A stretch of DNA of 64,000 nt from Sphingobium boeckii (GTDB lineage Bacteria; Pseudomonadota; Alphaproteobacteria; Sphingomonadales; Sphingomonadaceae): positions 1-64,000 of the forward strand of contig NZ_JACIJC010000002.1 of assembly GCF_014199215.1 (NCBI RefSeq). The letters run 5' to 3'. Under the pieces are notes generated by a model. It had not been told where the DNA came from and made no database searches. It saw nothing but the letters and a program-made list of their open reading frames with translations. The position numbers and the translations under genes were made by a program. Position 1 is the first letter of the stretch, and the number at the start of each line of letters is the position of its first letter. Shown here piece by piece: positions 34,017-42,287 of this stretch.

Positions 34017-34805
34017 ATGGACGACAAATTGCGTGATTTTGTCCCCGGCACCGTGGCTCTTGTGGGCGCCGGCCCCGGCGATCCCGATCTTCTGACGGTG
34101 AAAGCCGTGCGCGCTTTGTCGTGCGCCACATTGGTCGTGCATGACGGACTGGTGGATGATCGAATCCTCGCGCTGGCCCCCGCCAATGCGCGCCGCATTT
34201 CCGTCGCCAAGAGCCGCGCGCGCCATACGCTCGCGCAGGAATCGATCAACGCATTGCTGGTGGCCGAAGCGCTCGGCGGCGCGATGGTCGTGCGGCTGAA
34301 GGGCGGCGACCCCTTCATTTTCGGACGTGGCGGCGAAGAGGTCGAGGCCTGCCGCCAAGCGGGCATTCCCGTTCAGGTCGTGCCCGGCATTTCCGCGGCG
34401 ATCGGCGGCGCGGCGGAAGCGATGCTGCCGCTGACGCATCGCGAACTTTCCAGCGCGGTCAGCTTCGTGGCCGGCCAGTGCAAGGGGCTGACCGATCAGG
34501 ACTGGTCCGGCCTCGCCGGCAAAGGCCGCACGCTGGTCATTTACATGGGCGTCGCCACGGCCGATCAGATTGCGGACAAGTTGATCGCCGATGGCGTCTC
34601 GCCCGATATGCCCGTGGCCGTGCTCGAAAAGGCCGGACGCCCCGATGCGCGCGCGCTGCGCACGCTGCTCACGGATCTGGGCGGCATGATCGCGCGCGAA
34701 AAGGTGAAAAGTCCGGCGCTGATCGTGGTGGGCGATGTGGTGTTGCGGTCCGACGCCGATGACCGGCTGGCCGCATTCGCGAAACGGGTTGAGGGGGTAA
34801 AGTGA
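34017..34805 (+). CDS. cobA: Uroporphyrinogen-III C-methyltransferase
   Basis: 262 residues, single-domain SumT. The SAM-binding loop VALVGAGPGDPDLLTVKAVRA opens the protein, and GDPFIFGRGGEEVEA and YMGVATADQIADKLI are typical. It methylates uroporphyrinogen III twice to precorrin-2, needed here for the sirohaem of the sulfite reductase encoded after it. No CysG dehydrogenase domain is fused. It overlaps the DUF2849 gene by 4. Confidence 0.95.
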   Translation: MDDKLRDFVPGTVALVGAGPGDPDLLTVKAVRALSCATLVVHDGLVDDRILALAPANARRISVAKSRARHTLAQESINALLVAEALGGAMVVRLKGGDPFIFGRGGEEVEACRQAGIPVQVVPGISAAIGGAAEAMLPLTHRELSSAVSFVAGQCKGLTDQDWSGLAGKGRTLVIYMGVATADQIADKLIADGVSPDMPVAVLEKAGRPDARALRTLLTDLGGMIAREKVKSPALIVVGDVVLRSDADDRLAAFAKRVEGVK

Positions 34806-35098
34806 AGATCCTGACGGGCAATGATCTGGCATCCGGCGATGTCGTGTGGTGGACGGGCGAAAGCTGGTCCCGCCATGTGGAGGATTCTGTCGATGTGAAT
34901 GAGCATGGTGAGGCCATCGCCCGCGCCGAGGAAGGCGCACGCCGCGTCAACGTCCCCTATGTGATCGAAGCCCAGGCGACGCCCGAAGGCCCGCGTCCCG
35001 CGCATATCAAGGATCGCATCCGCGCGCTCGGCCCCACGATCCGACCCGATCTCACGCTTAAACCGGCCGACCCCGATGCCGGAAACTGGGTGATCTGA
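34802..35098 (+). CDS. DUF2849 domain protein
   Basis: 98 residues beginning KILTGNDLASGDVVWWTGE, the alphaproteobacterial DUF2849 family typically encoded between the sirohaem synthase gene and cysI. It overlaps cobA. No catalytic motif is visible. Its constant location next to sulfite reductase suggests a supporting role in sulfur assimilation, but the function is unknown. Confidence 0.85.
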   Translation: MKILTGNDLASGDVVWWTGESWSRHVEDSVDVNEHGEAIARAEEGARRVNVPYVIEAQATPEGPRPAHIKDRIRALGPTIRPDLTLKPADPDAGNWVI

Positions 35099-35120
35099 TG
35101 CGTTTTCTGATCCACCCCAT

Positions 35121-35198
35121 TTCGTTGGTGTCGAGCGAAGTCGAGACACGCCTGTCGCAGGGACCGACATCCCTCGACTACGCTCGGGACAAACGGGC
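35121..35198. repeat. Palindromic intergenic repeat, family B (copy 1)
   Basis: Arms contain GTGTCGAGCGAAGTCGAGAC and the partly complementary CTCGACTACGCTCGGGACAA. An inverted copy lies at 37279-37354. It separates DUF2849 from cysI, inside the cys operon. Confidence 0.85.
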
Positions 35199-35215
35199 TG
35201 AGAGAGCAATCTGAC

Positions 35216-36847
35216 ATGTACCAATATGACACATATGACCAATCCGCCGTCGATGCCCGCGTCGAGGAATTTCGCGATCAGGTCGCCCGTCGCCTGTCCG
35301 GCGCGCTGAGCGAGGATCAGTTCAAGCCACTGCGCCTGATGAACGGTCTCTATCTCCAGCTTCATGCCTATATGCTGCGTGTGGCGGTGCCCTATGGCAC
35401 GCTGTCAGGCCAGCAGATGCACATGCTGGCGCATATCGCGCGCAAATATGATCGCGGTTACGGCCATTTCACCACCCGCCAGAATATCCAGTATAATTGG
35501 ATCAAGCTGGATGAAGCGCCCGATATCCTTGCGGAATTGGCCACGGTGGAAATGCACGCGATCCAGACGAGCGGGAATTGCATCCGCAACATCAGCTCGG
35601 ATCAATATGCCGGTGCCGCGGCGGACGAGGTGGCGGATCCCCGCCCCTGGGCCGAATTACTGCGCCAGTGGAGCAGCTTCCACCCCGAATTCAGCTATCT
35701 GCCGCGCAAGTTCAAGATCTGCGTGATCGCCTCCGCTGAGGATCGTGCGGCGATGCGCCTGCATGATATCGGCATCGAGCTGGTGAAGCGCGATGGCGTG
35801 CTGGGCGGCCGCATCTTCGCCGGTGGTGGCATGGGCCGCACCCCGATGATCGCACCGGAAATCAAGGATTTCGTGGCGGCTGACGATCTGCTGAGCTATC
35901 TCGAAGCCGCTCTGCGCGTGTATAACCGCCACGGCCGTCGCGACAATATCTACAAGGCGCGCATCAAGATCCTGATCCATGAGATTGGTGCGAAGGAATA
36001 TAAGCGTCAGGTCGAGGAAGAGTTCGCGCATGTGAAGACGCTCGGCATCGATCCGCCGCTGGCCGAATTCGATCGCATCGCCGCCTTCTTCGCGCCGCCC
36101 GCATGGGAACAGGGACTGAGCGACGATCTCGATCTCTCCGATCCCGATTTCCGCCTCTGGGTCGACCAGAATGTGATCGCGCACCAGACGCCGGGTTATG
36201 CGATCGCGAACATCAGCCTGAAGCCGATCGGCGGGATTCCGGGCGATGCGTCGGCGGACCAGATCGATCTGATGGCCGATCTCGCCACACGCTACAGCTT
36301 CGATGAATTGCGTGTGACCCATGCGCAGAATATCGTGCTGCCGCATGTGAAGAAGGCCGATCTCTACACGATCTGGCAGGCGCTGGACGAAGCGGGCCTG
36401 GCCACCGCCAATCTCGATCTGATCAGCGATATCATCGCCTGCCCCGGCCTCGATTATTGCAGCCTGGCCAATGCGCGCTCGATACCGCTGGCACAGAAAA
36501 TCGGCCAGCGTTTCGCCGATCCGGAGCGTCAGCGCGATCTGGGCGAATTGAAGCTGAAGATCAGCGGCTGCATCAATGCCTGCGGCCATCATCACGCCGG
36601 GCATATCGGCATTCTCGGCGTGGACCGCAAAGGCACGGAGAATTACCAGCTTCTGTTCGGCGGATCGGGCGCGGAAGACGTCTCGCTCGCCAAGATCATC
36701 GGCCCCGGCTTCTCCGAGGACGGTGTGGTCGATGCGATCGAGAAGGCGACCGACGTCTACAAAGCGCTGCGCACCGATGGCGAGCGCTTCGTCGATACCT
36801 ATCGCCGCGTCGGCATGGACCCGTTCAAGGAGGCCATTTATGGGTGA
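35216..36847 (+). CDS. cysI: Assimilatory sulfite reductase (nitrite/sulfite reductase family)
   Basis: 543 residues. The sirohaem/4Fe-4S ligands are seen near the C-terminal half: ACPGLDYCSLANARS and KISGCINACGHHHAGHIG. The parachute and sulfite-binding regions earlier (TTRQNIQYNWIK) fit ferredoxin-like sulfite reductases, which reduce sulfite to sulfide. Product supplies cysteine synthesis. It lies between DUF2849 and DUF934 genes; its stop overlaps the DUF934 start by 8 bases. Confidence 0.95.
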   Translation: MYQYDTYDQSAVDARVEEFRDQVARRLSGALSEDQFKPLRLMNGLYLQLHAYMLRVAVPYGTLSGQQMHMLAHIARKYDRGYGHFTTRQNIQYNWIKLDEAPDILAELATVEMHAIQTSGNCIRNISSDQYAGAAADEVADPRPWAELLRQWSSFHPEFSYLPRKFKICVIASAEDRAAMRLHDIGIELVKRDGVLGGRIFAGGGMGRTPMIAPEIKDFVAADDLLSYLEAALRVYNRHGRRDNIYKARIKILIHEIGAKEYKRQVEEEFAHVKTLGIDPPLAEFDRIAAFFAPPAWEQGLSDDLDLSDPDFRLWVDQNVIAHQTPGYAIANISLKPIGGIPGDASADQIDLMADLATRYSFDELRVTHAQNIVLPHVKKADLYTIWQALDEAGLATANLDLISDIIACPGLDYCSLANARSIPLAQKIGQRFADPERQRDLGELKLKISGCINACGHHHAGHIGILGVDRKGTENYQLLFGGSGAEDVSLAKIIGPGFSEDGVVDAIEKATDVYKALRTDGERFVDTYRRVGMDPFKEAIYG

Positions 36848-37265
36848 TCCCCTCACCTTTCGCACCGATGGCGCGCATGAAGAGCCTGCCGTGACGCTGG
36901 ACTCTTTTCTCGATCAGTCCAACGCCACCGCCGTGCGGCTCGAGCCGGGCGAGGATGCGCGCGCGCTGCTGCCCTATCTCGATCGCCTTGCGCTGGTGGA
37001 AGTGGCCTTTCCCGCCTTTCGTGATGGCCGCGGCTATTCGGCGGCGCGGATCCTGCGGGAATCCGGTTATACGGGCGAATTGCGCGCGCAGGGCGACGTG
37101 CTGGTCGATCAGCTCGCCTATATGCGCCGCTGCGGCTTTGACAGTTTCGCCCCTGAAAAGCCGCTCGATCCCGCCGTCGTGAAGACATCGCTCGAACGCT
37201 ATGAGCATCCTTATCAGGCGACCATCGATGGGCGGGCACCCATATGGAAACTCCGTCATGGCTGA
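36840..37265 (+). CDS. DUF934 domain protein
   Basis: 141 residues of the DUF934 family (FRDGRGYSAARILRESGYTG, GDVLVDQLAYMRRCGFD), always found between cysI and cysH in alphaproteobacteria. It is annotated as a putative oxidoreductase of sulfur assimilation, but no cofactor motif can be seen. It starts inside cysI. A family B repeat follows before cysH. Confidence 0.88.
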   Translation: MGDPLTFRTDGAHEEPAVTLDSFLDQSNATAVRLEPGEDARALLPYLDRLALVEVAFPAFRDGRGYSAARILRESGYTGELRAQGDVLVDQLAYMRRCGFDSFAPEKPLDPAVVKTSLERYEHPYQATIDGRAPIWKLRHG

Positions 37266-37278
37266 GCCTCACAGATTT

Positions 37279-37354
37279 CCGGTCATCCCGAGCGCAGTCG
37301 AGGGAACTGGTGCAGGGGACAAACGTGTCTCGACTTCGCTCGACACAAACGGGT
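37279..37354. repeat. Palindromic intergenic repeat, family B (copy 2, inverted)
   Basis: Reverse complement of this stretch matches 35121-35198 (GTGTCGAGCGAAGTCGAGAC near one end, CTCGACTGCGCTCGGGAT near the other). It lies between DUF934 and cysH, so two inverted copies bracket cysI and DUF934. Confidence 0.85.
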
Positions 37355-37366
37355 TTGGGGACTCTC

Positions 37367-38137
37367 ATGGCTGACCCCGTGCGCGTGCGTGATCTGATCG
37401 ATGTGCGTCCGCGCTTTACCACCGCGGATGCGATCCGGCTGAACAACATGTTTCGCGGCGTCGAGACACAGGATATGCTGAACACGCTGCTGCGCGAACA
37501 TATGCTGGGCGACGCCGCCGTGGTCTCCTCTTTTGGCGCGGAATCGGCTGCTTTGCTGCACATGATTGCGCAGGCCGATGCTTCCACGCCCGTGCTGTTC
37601 CTCGATACCGGCAAGCATTTTCCCGAGACGCTGGCTTATGGCGGCGATCTGGCCGAGCGACTGGGGCTGACCGACCTGCGCATCCTGACACCCGATCCCG
37701 AAACGATCGCGAAGAAGGATGAGACGGGTCTGCGCTGGTCCTATGATCCCGATGGCTGCTGCGAGATCCGCAAGGTGATCCCGCTGGAAAGGGCGCTCGC
37801 GGGGTTCGATGCCTCGATCACCGGCCGCAAGGGTTTCCAGTCCGCCACGCGCGCCGGCCTGCCCCGTTTCGAGCTGGATGGGGACCGGCTCAAGGTCAAT
37901 CCGCTGGCAAGCTGGAGCAAGGCCGATATCGAAGCCTATTTCGTGACGCATGATCTGCCGCGGCATCCGCTGGTGGCCGAGGGCTATCCCTCGATCGGCT
38001 GCGCGCCCTGCACTTCGCGCGTGCAGGCAGGCGAAGATGCGCGTTCCGGCCGCTGGCGCGGGTGGGATAAGGTGGAGTGCGGTATCCATACGCCGGTCGC
38101 CGATCCGGACGATCCGGCGAACCAGCCGGTCTTCTGA
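37367..38137 (+). CDS. cysH: Phosphoadenylyl-sulfate/adenylyl-sulfate reductase
   Basis: 256 residues. The N-terminal PAPS-binding part has SSFGAESAALLHMI, and Cys pairs appear as DGCCEIRKV and GCAPCTSRV, with ECGIH near the end. The two CysCys pairs are the [4Fe-4S] ligands of the APS-type enzyme, so APS is the likely substrate; ECGIH carries the catalytic Cys. Reduces activated sulfate to sulfite. The ATG at 37367 is preferred (MADPVRVRD); the upstream reading runs through the family B repeat. Confidence 0.94.
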   Translation: MADPVRVRDLIDVRPRFTTADAIRLNNMFRGVETQDMLNTLLREHMLGDAAVVSSFGAESAALLHMIAQADASTPVLFLDTGKHFPETLAYGGDLAERLGLTDLRILTPDPETIAKKDETGLRWSYDPDGCCEIRKVIPLERALAGFDASITGRKGFQSATRAGLPRFELDGDRLKVNPLASWSKADIEAYFVTHDLPRHPLVAEGYPSIGCAPCTSRVQAGEDARSGRWRGWDKVECGIHTPVADPDDPANQPVF

Positions 38138-38210
38138 CAGGCGCATTGTCATAACCGGGCCATGGTCGCGTCATCATCCTGACACAGCCCCGTCCAACCC
38201 ACGTCACGCC

Positions 38211-38227
38211 CGCCGGTTAGACCGGCG
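38211..38227 (+). promoter_or_regulatory. Hairpin directly upstream of the ATP-grasp start
   Basis: CGCCGGT-TAG-ACCGGCG is a perfect 7-base stem with a 3-base loop, ending 2 bases before the ATG at 38230. No Shine-Dalgarno sequence is visible, so initiation may depend on this structure, or the true start is the in-frame ATG at 38251. Confidence 0.4.
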
Positions 38228-38229
38228 TC

Positions 38230-39264
38230 ATGATCAACCAACGCGAATCCATGCGCCTGCCCGCCGCGGCCAAGGCGGACCTCACCATCATGCTGCTGGC
38301 CAAGCACGCCTGCAGCGACGGCGGCAAGGATGCGCTGGATGGCAATCACGCGGTCTATCACCATGAATTGCGCGAGACGCTGCGCGCCATCGGCCTCAAT
38401 GTGGTCGTGGCCGACAGCTATGAGGCCGTGATCGCGCGGCCCGAGGCGGATTTCGTGATTCCCTTGCTCAATCGCGGCGGCTTTCAGAATAGCGAGATGC
38501 TGGCACCCCTGCTGCTCCAGCGCCACGGCCTGCCCTTTCTGGGCGCGAGCCCGATCGTGCGCGGATTCACCGATGACAAGCATCTGAGCAAAGTGGTTGC
38601 GCGTCATGCCGGTGTGCCGACGATGGATTGGCAGATTCACCGGATCGGCGGCCTCCAGCCCGGCGCCCCCGCTTTCGCCTGGGAGCGGCTGGTGGTGAAG
38701 CCCAATGCCTCCTCGGCAAGCTGGGGCATCCGCGTCGTCGATAGCTGGGCGGAGGCCCATGCGCACATCGCGTGGCTCCATCGCGAGGGCCATGACGTGA
38801 TCGTCGAGCCCTGGGTGCCGCTGATCGATATCGCGCTGCCCGTGGTGGGCGGTGCCAATGGCCCCTGGATGCTTCCACCCATGGCCTATCTTCCCGAAGA
38901 TCCCACGCATCTGCGGTCCTATGAAGAAAAGCGCGCGCTGACCGGGGACACCAGCAGCGAAGATCCGCTTTCGCCGGTCGAGGATCCGCTGCTGCGCCAG
39001 ATGCTGGAAGCGCACGGCCGCCGACTGCTCGCCGAAATGTGGCCGTTCGATTATGGCCGGTTCGAATTTCGCTTCGATCCCGCCACGGGCGCGCTGCGCT
39101 TCATGGAGGTCAATCTTTCCTGCAATCTCTGGTCGAAAAAAACGATCTCCCGCTCCGCCGCCACGCTGGGCGTGGATCATGCCGAACTGGTGGAGAGCAT
39201 CGTCGCGCACAGCCTGGAGCGGCAAGGTCTGCTGACCGACAGGCGTGAGAGCATCGCGGCATGA
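38230..39264 (+). CDS. ATP-grasp protein, D-Ala-D-Ala ligase-like
   Basis: 344 residues. The ATP-grasp core begins around residue 110 (FTDDKHLSKVVARHAGVPT), has ERLVVKPNASSASWGI for ATP binding, and ends with the metal-binding Glu-Val-Asn stretch EVNLSCN. Ligases of this fold join a carboxylate to an amine or thiol through an acyl phosphate. The N-terminal part (NHAVYHHELRETLRAIGLNV) is not that of Ddl. Start at 38230 has a hairpin instead of a ribosome binding site. It overlaps the next gene by 4 bases; the pair is not recognised as any known pathway. Confidence 0.8.
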   Translation: MINQRESMRLPAAAKADLTIMLLAKHACSDGGKDALDGNHAVYHHELRETLRAIGLNVVVADSYEAVIARPEADFVIPLLNRGGFQNSEMLAPLLLQRHGLPFLGASPIVRGFTDDKHLSKVVARHAGVPTMDWQIHRIGGLQPGAPAFAWERLVVKPNASSASWGIRVVDSWAEAHAHIAWLHREGHDVIVEPWVPLIDIALPVVGGANGPWMLPPMAYLPEDPTHLRSYEEKRALTGDTSSEDPLSPVEDPLLRQMLEAHGRRLLAEMWPFDYGRFEFRFDPATGALRFMEVNLSCNLWSKKTISRSAATLGVDHAELVESIVAHSLERQGLLTDRRESIAA

Positions 39265-40058
39265 GCGTGACCGCGCTTATCCTGGCAGCGCAGCGCGAGG
39301 GGCGGATCGATCCGCTCGCCGCCGCTTTCGGCGTCACTCACAAATGCGTCGTCCCCATTGCCGGCCGGCCGCTGATCGCTCATGTGATCGACGCGCTGGC
39401 CGCATCTCCGGCCATCGGCGAAATCCGCATCTCGATCGATGATTTCAGCGTGATCGAAACGCTGCACGATGTGGCGCGGCTGATCGCGCAGGGCCGGGTG
39501 AAGCTCATCCGATCGCGCGCGAACCTGGCCGACAGCGTCATCGAAAGCCTGGTCGGTGCCCGTTATCCGGTGCTGGTGACCACGGCGGACAATGTGCTGC
39601 TCACCCCTGCAGCCATCGCGCAGATCGCGCACGATGCTGCGGACGCCGATATCGGCGTCGGCTTTACCCGCCGGGAGGCGGTGCTGGCCGCGCATCCGGA
39701 CGGACAGCGCAAATTCTACAATTTCTCCGAAGGCGGCTATTCCAATTGCAACAGCTATTGGATCGGCAGCGCGGGCGCGCTCTCGGCCACCCGCGTGTTC
39801 CGGCAAGGCGGCCAGTTCGCCAAGCATCCCGCGCGCATCCTGCACGCCTTCGGCCTGATCAATCTCATCCGCTTCCGCTTCGGGATCGGCACGCTTGAGG
39901 CCGCTTTCCAGCGCTTTTCCCGCCGTTTCCGATTGAACATCCGACCGCTGATCCTGGAGGATGGCGCGGTTGCGATCGACGTCGACAATATCCGCACCCA
40001 TGGCGTGGCGGAGGGGCTGCTCATCGCGCGGACCGAAGGTTTGCGGCAGGCCGCCTGA
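39261..40058 (+). CDS. Nucleotidyltransferase-like protein (MobA/NTP_transf fold)
   Basis: 265 residues. It opens like a sugar-1-phosphate or MobA-type nucleotidyltransferase (ALILAAQREGRIDPLAAAFG, then HKCVVPIAGRPLIAHVIDAL) and has a metal-binding-like VLVTTADNVLL. The usual GxGxR loop is altered (AAQREGR). The C-terminal third (from about residue 180) is basic and unlike the family. It is translationally coupled to the ATP-grasp gene; function unknown. Confidence 0.7.
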   Translation: MSVTALILAAQREGRIDPLAAAFGVTHKCVVPIAGRPLIAHVIDALAASPAIGEIRISIDDFSVIETLHDVARLIAQGRVKLIRSRANLADSVIESLVGARYPVLVTTADNVLLTPAAIAQIAHDAADADIGVGFTRREAVLAAHPDGQRKFYNFSEGGYSNCNSYWIGSAGALSATRVFRQGGQFAKHPARILHAFGLINLIRFRFGIGTLEAAFQRFSRRFRLNIRPLILEDGAVAIDVDNIRTHGVAEGLLIARTEGLRQAA

Positions 40059-40067
40059 GCCGGCCGC

Positions 40068-41579
40068 TTAGCCGTATTGCTCGGGCAGCCGCCGTTCGTC
40101 GATCCAGTCCGAAAAGCGCGTGATCTTGGCGTCGAAGCGCAATTTAGCCTTGCCCGTTGCGCCGTGGCGCTGCTTGGCGATGATCAACTCGCTTAAGCCC
40201 TCCACTTCGCGATATTTGTTCATCCAGGTGGCGTGATCGTCGAACGTCTTGGCATCATCCTGCTCGCTCGGCTGCTTGGGCTCGTGCATCGCCATGTAAT
40301 AATCCTCGCGATAGACAAACATCACGATATCGGCGTCCTGCTCGATTGACCCGGATTCGCGCAAATCCGAAAGCATCGGGCGCTTATCCTCGCGCTGCTC
40401 CACCGCGCGGCTGAGCTGGGAAAGCGCCAGAACCGGCAAATGCAACTCCTTGGCCAGCGTCTTCAGGCCACGGCTGATCTCGGAAATTTCCTGCACCCGA
40501 TTGCCTTCATTGCCACGGCCGGAGCCTTGCAGAAGCTGGAGATAGTCGATGATGATCAGCCCGATATCATGGCGGCGCTTCATCCGTCGCGCGCGGGTGC
40601 GCAGCGCCGCGATCGTGAGGCCCGCGGTATCGTCGATATAAAGCGGCAGATTTTCCAATTCGCCCGAAGCGCGCGCCAGATTGCGGAAATCCTGCTGGCT
40701 GATCTTGCCCATGCGCAGCGCCTGCGAGCTGATCCCCGATTGCTCGGACAGGATACGCGTCGCAAGCTGATCGGCGGACATTTCCAGGCTGAAAAACGCG
40801 ACCTTCGCGCCCACGGATTTGGACGGATCGATCCCGTCTTCCATATCCTGCACCCAGCGGCGCGCGGCATTGAACGCCATGTTGGTGGCGAGCGAGGTCT
40901 TGCCCATGCCCGGACGTCCGGCCAGGATGAGCAAATCGGAATGATGAAGCCCGCCGGTGCGCTCGTTCACATTTTCAAGCCCGGTGGTGACGCCAGAGAG
41001 TCCGCCGCCCGCATTCAGCGCCTTTTCGGCATTCTCCACTGCAGCGCGGCTCGCCTGCAGGAAGGTCTTGACCGATCCGGTCTCCCCGCCCTCTTCGGCC
41101 ACCGAATAGAGCGCGACTTCGGCGTCCTCGATCTGCTTCTTGGGATTGACCTCTTCGCTGGTATCCATGGCCCGCGTGACCATTTCGCGGCCCACGGTGA
41201 TCAAGGCGCGCAATTGCGCCAGCTCGTAAATCTGCTCTGCGAAATCGCGCGCGCCGATCAGCGCGGCACCGCTGCCGGTGAGCCGCGCCAGATAGGCCGG
41301 CCCGCCCAGTTCGCGCATCGCCTCGTCACCCTCGAACATCGGTCGCAGCGTGACGGGATTGGCGACCATATTGCGGCCGACCAGCTTGATGATGGCATCG
41401 TAGATGCGGCCGTGCACGGCCTCGTAGAAATGATCCGCGCGCAATTTCTGCATCACGTCTTCACCGACGCGATTGTCGATCATCATGGCACCCAGCAATG
41501 CCGCCTCAGCCTCGATATTCTGGGGCAGCTCAGGGGGTTCGCCATCGGGGGCGGTTACGAGTCGGATGGGATCGGCCAT
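40068..41579 (-). CDS. dnaB: Replicative DNA helicase
   Basis: 503 residues. N-terminal DnaB domain (about 20-125, PQNIEAEAALLGAMMID), Walker A ILAGRPGMGKTSLA near residue 220, and later motifs IIDYLQLLQG and SQLSRAVEQREDKRP. It forms the hexameric ring that unwinds DNA at replication forks. The ATG at 41579 (MADPIRLVTAP) is chosen over an upstream ATG. Convergent with the ATP-grasp pair. Confidence 0.97.
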   Translation of the reverse strand: MADPIRLVTAPDGEPPELPQNIEAEAALLGAMMIDNRVGEDVMQKLRADHFYEAVHGRIYDAIIKLVGRNMVANPVTLRPMFEGDEAMRELGGPAYLARLTGSGAALIGARDFAEQIYELAQLRALITVGREMVTRAMDTSEEVNPKKQIEDAEVALYSVAEEGGETGSVKTFLQASRAAVENAEKALNAGGGLSGVTTGLENVNERTGGLHHSDLLILAGRPGMGKTSLATNMAFNAARRWVQDMEDGIDPSKSVGAKVAFFSLEMSADQLATRILSEQSGISSQALRMGKISQQDFRNLARASGELENLPLYIDDTAGLTIAALRTRARRMKRRHDIGLIIIDYLQLLQGSGRGNEGNRVQEISEISRGLKTLAKELHLPVLALSQLSRAVEQREDKRPMLSDLRESGSIEQDADIVMFVYREDYYMAMHEPKQPSEQDDAKTFDDHATWMNKYREVEGLSELIIAKQRHGATGKAKLRFDAKITRFSDWIDERRLPEQYG

Positions 41580-41665
41580 GATCGCCCGTGTGTGGGCCAC
41601 CCTGCCCTTTGGTTCAAGGTGGAGAAGTCTGTATGTTTCTGTGGATAAGTTTGCCGGAAAACACC

Positions 41666-41752
41666 GTCATGCCCGCGCAGGCGGGAATCCCGTTGCTTCT
41701 TCTTTCGGACCCTTCACGGAAAAGCAGGATTCCCGCCTGCGCGGGAATGACA
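41666..41752. repeat. Palindromic intergenic repeat, family C
   Basis: Arms GTCATGCCCGCGCAGGCGGG and CCCGCCTGCGCGGGAATGAC around about 37 bases. This word is abundant in alphaproteobacterial intergenic regions (known pattern). It lies in the divergent gap between dnaB and the UPF0262 gene. Confidence 0.9.
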
Positions 41753-41795
41753 GAGGTGCCTTGAGCGCATCCCCCTTCCCCACTAAAGCCGCTGC

Positions 41796-42278
41796 ATGGC
41801 GGACCCGCGCATCATCGATATCGAGCTGGATCAGGCGACGATCATCTGGCGCTCCGCCGATATCGAGCAGGAACGGCGCATCGCTGTGTTCGATATCCTG
41901 GAAGGCAATCATTTCGCCCCGCAGCGCGAACATCCCGATGGCTATAAAGGCCCCTATGCGATCCGCCTGCGCGTGGAGGAAGGCCGGCTCGCCATCGATA
42001 TCGGCCGCGAAGACAAGACCCCGCTGGAGGCCGTGATCCTGGGGCTTGGCCGCTTTCGTCGCCCCATCAAGGATTATTTCGCGATCTGCGACAGCTATTT
42101 CCAGGCGATCCGCCAATCCACCCCCGCGCAGATCGAGACGGTGGACATGGCGCGGCGCGGCATCCACAATGAAGCCGCCGAGCTGCTCATGGAGCGGCTT
42201 GAGGGCAAGATCGAGGTGGATTTCGATACGGCGCGGCGGCTGTTCACGCTGATCTGCGTCCTGCATATCAAGGGGTAG
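41796..42278 (+). CDS. UPF0262 family protein
   Basis: 160 residues, conserved alphaproteobacterial family of unknown function (starts MADPRIIDIELDQATIIWRS; FRRPIKDYFAICDSYFQAIR; VDMARRGIHNEAAELLMERL). Likely soluble. It leads a short unit with the GH25-like gene, 9 bases later, then cdd and dcd. Confidence 0.88.
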   Translation: MADPRIIDIELDQATIIWRSADIEQERRIAVFDILEGNHFAPQREHPDGYKGPYAIRLRVEEGRLAIDIGREDKTPLEAVILGLGRFRRPIKDYFAICDSYFQAIRQSTPAQIETVDMARRGIHNEAAELLMERLEGKIEVDFDTARRLFTLICVLHIKG

Positions 42279-42287
42279 GCGGGGGCC

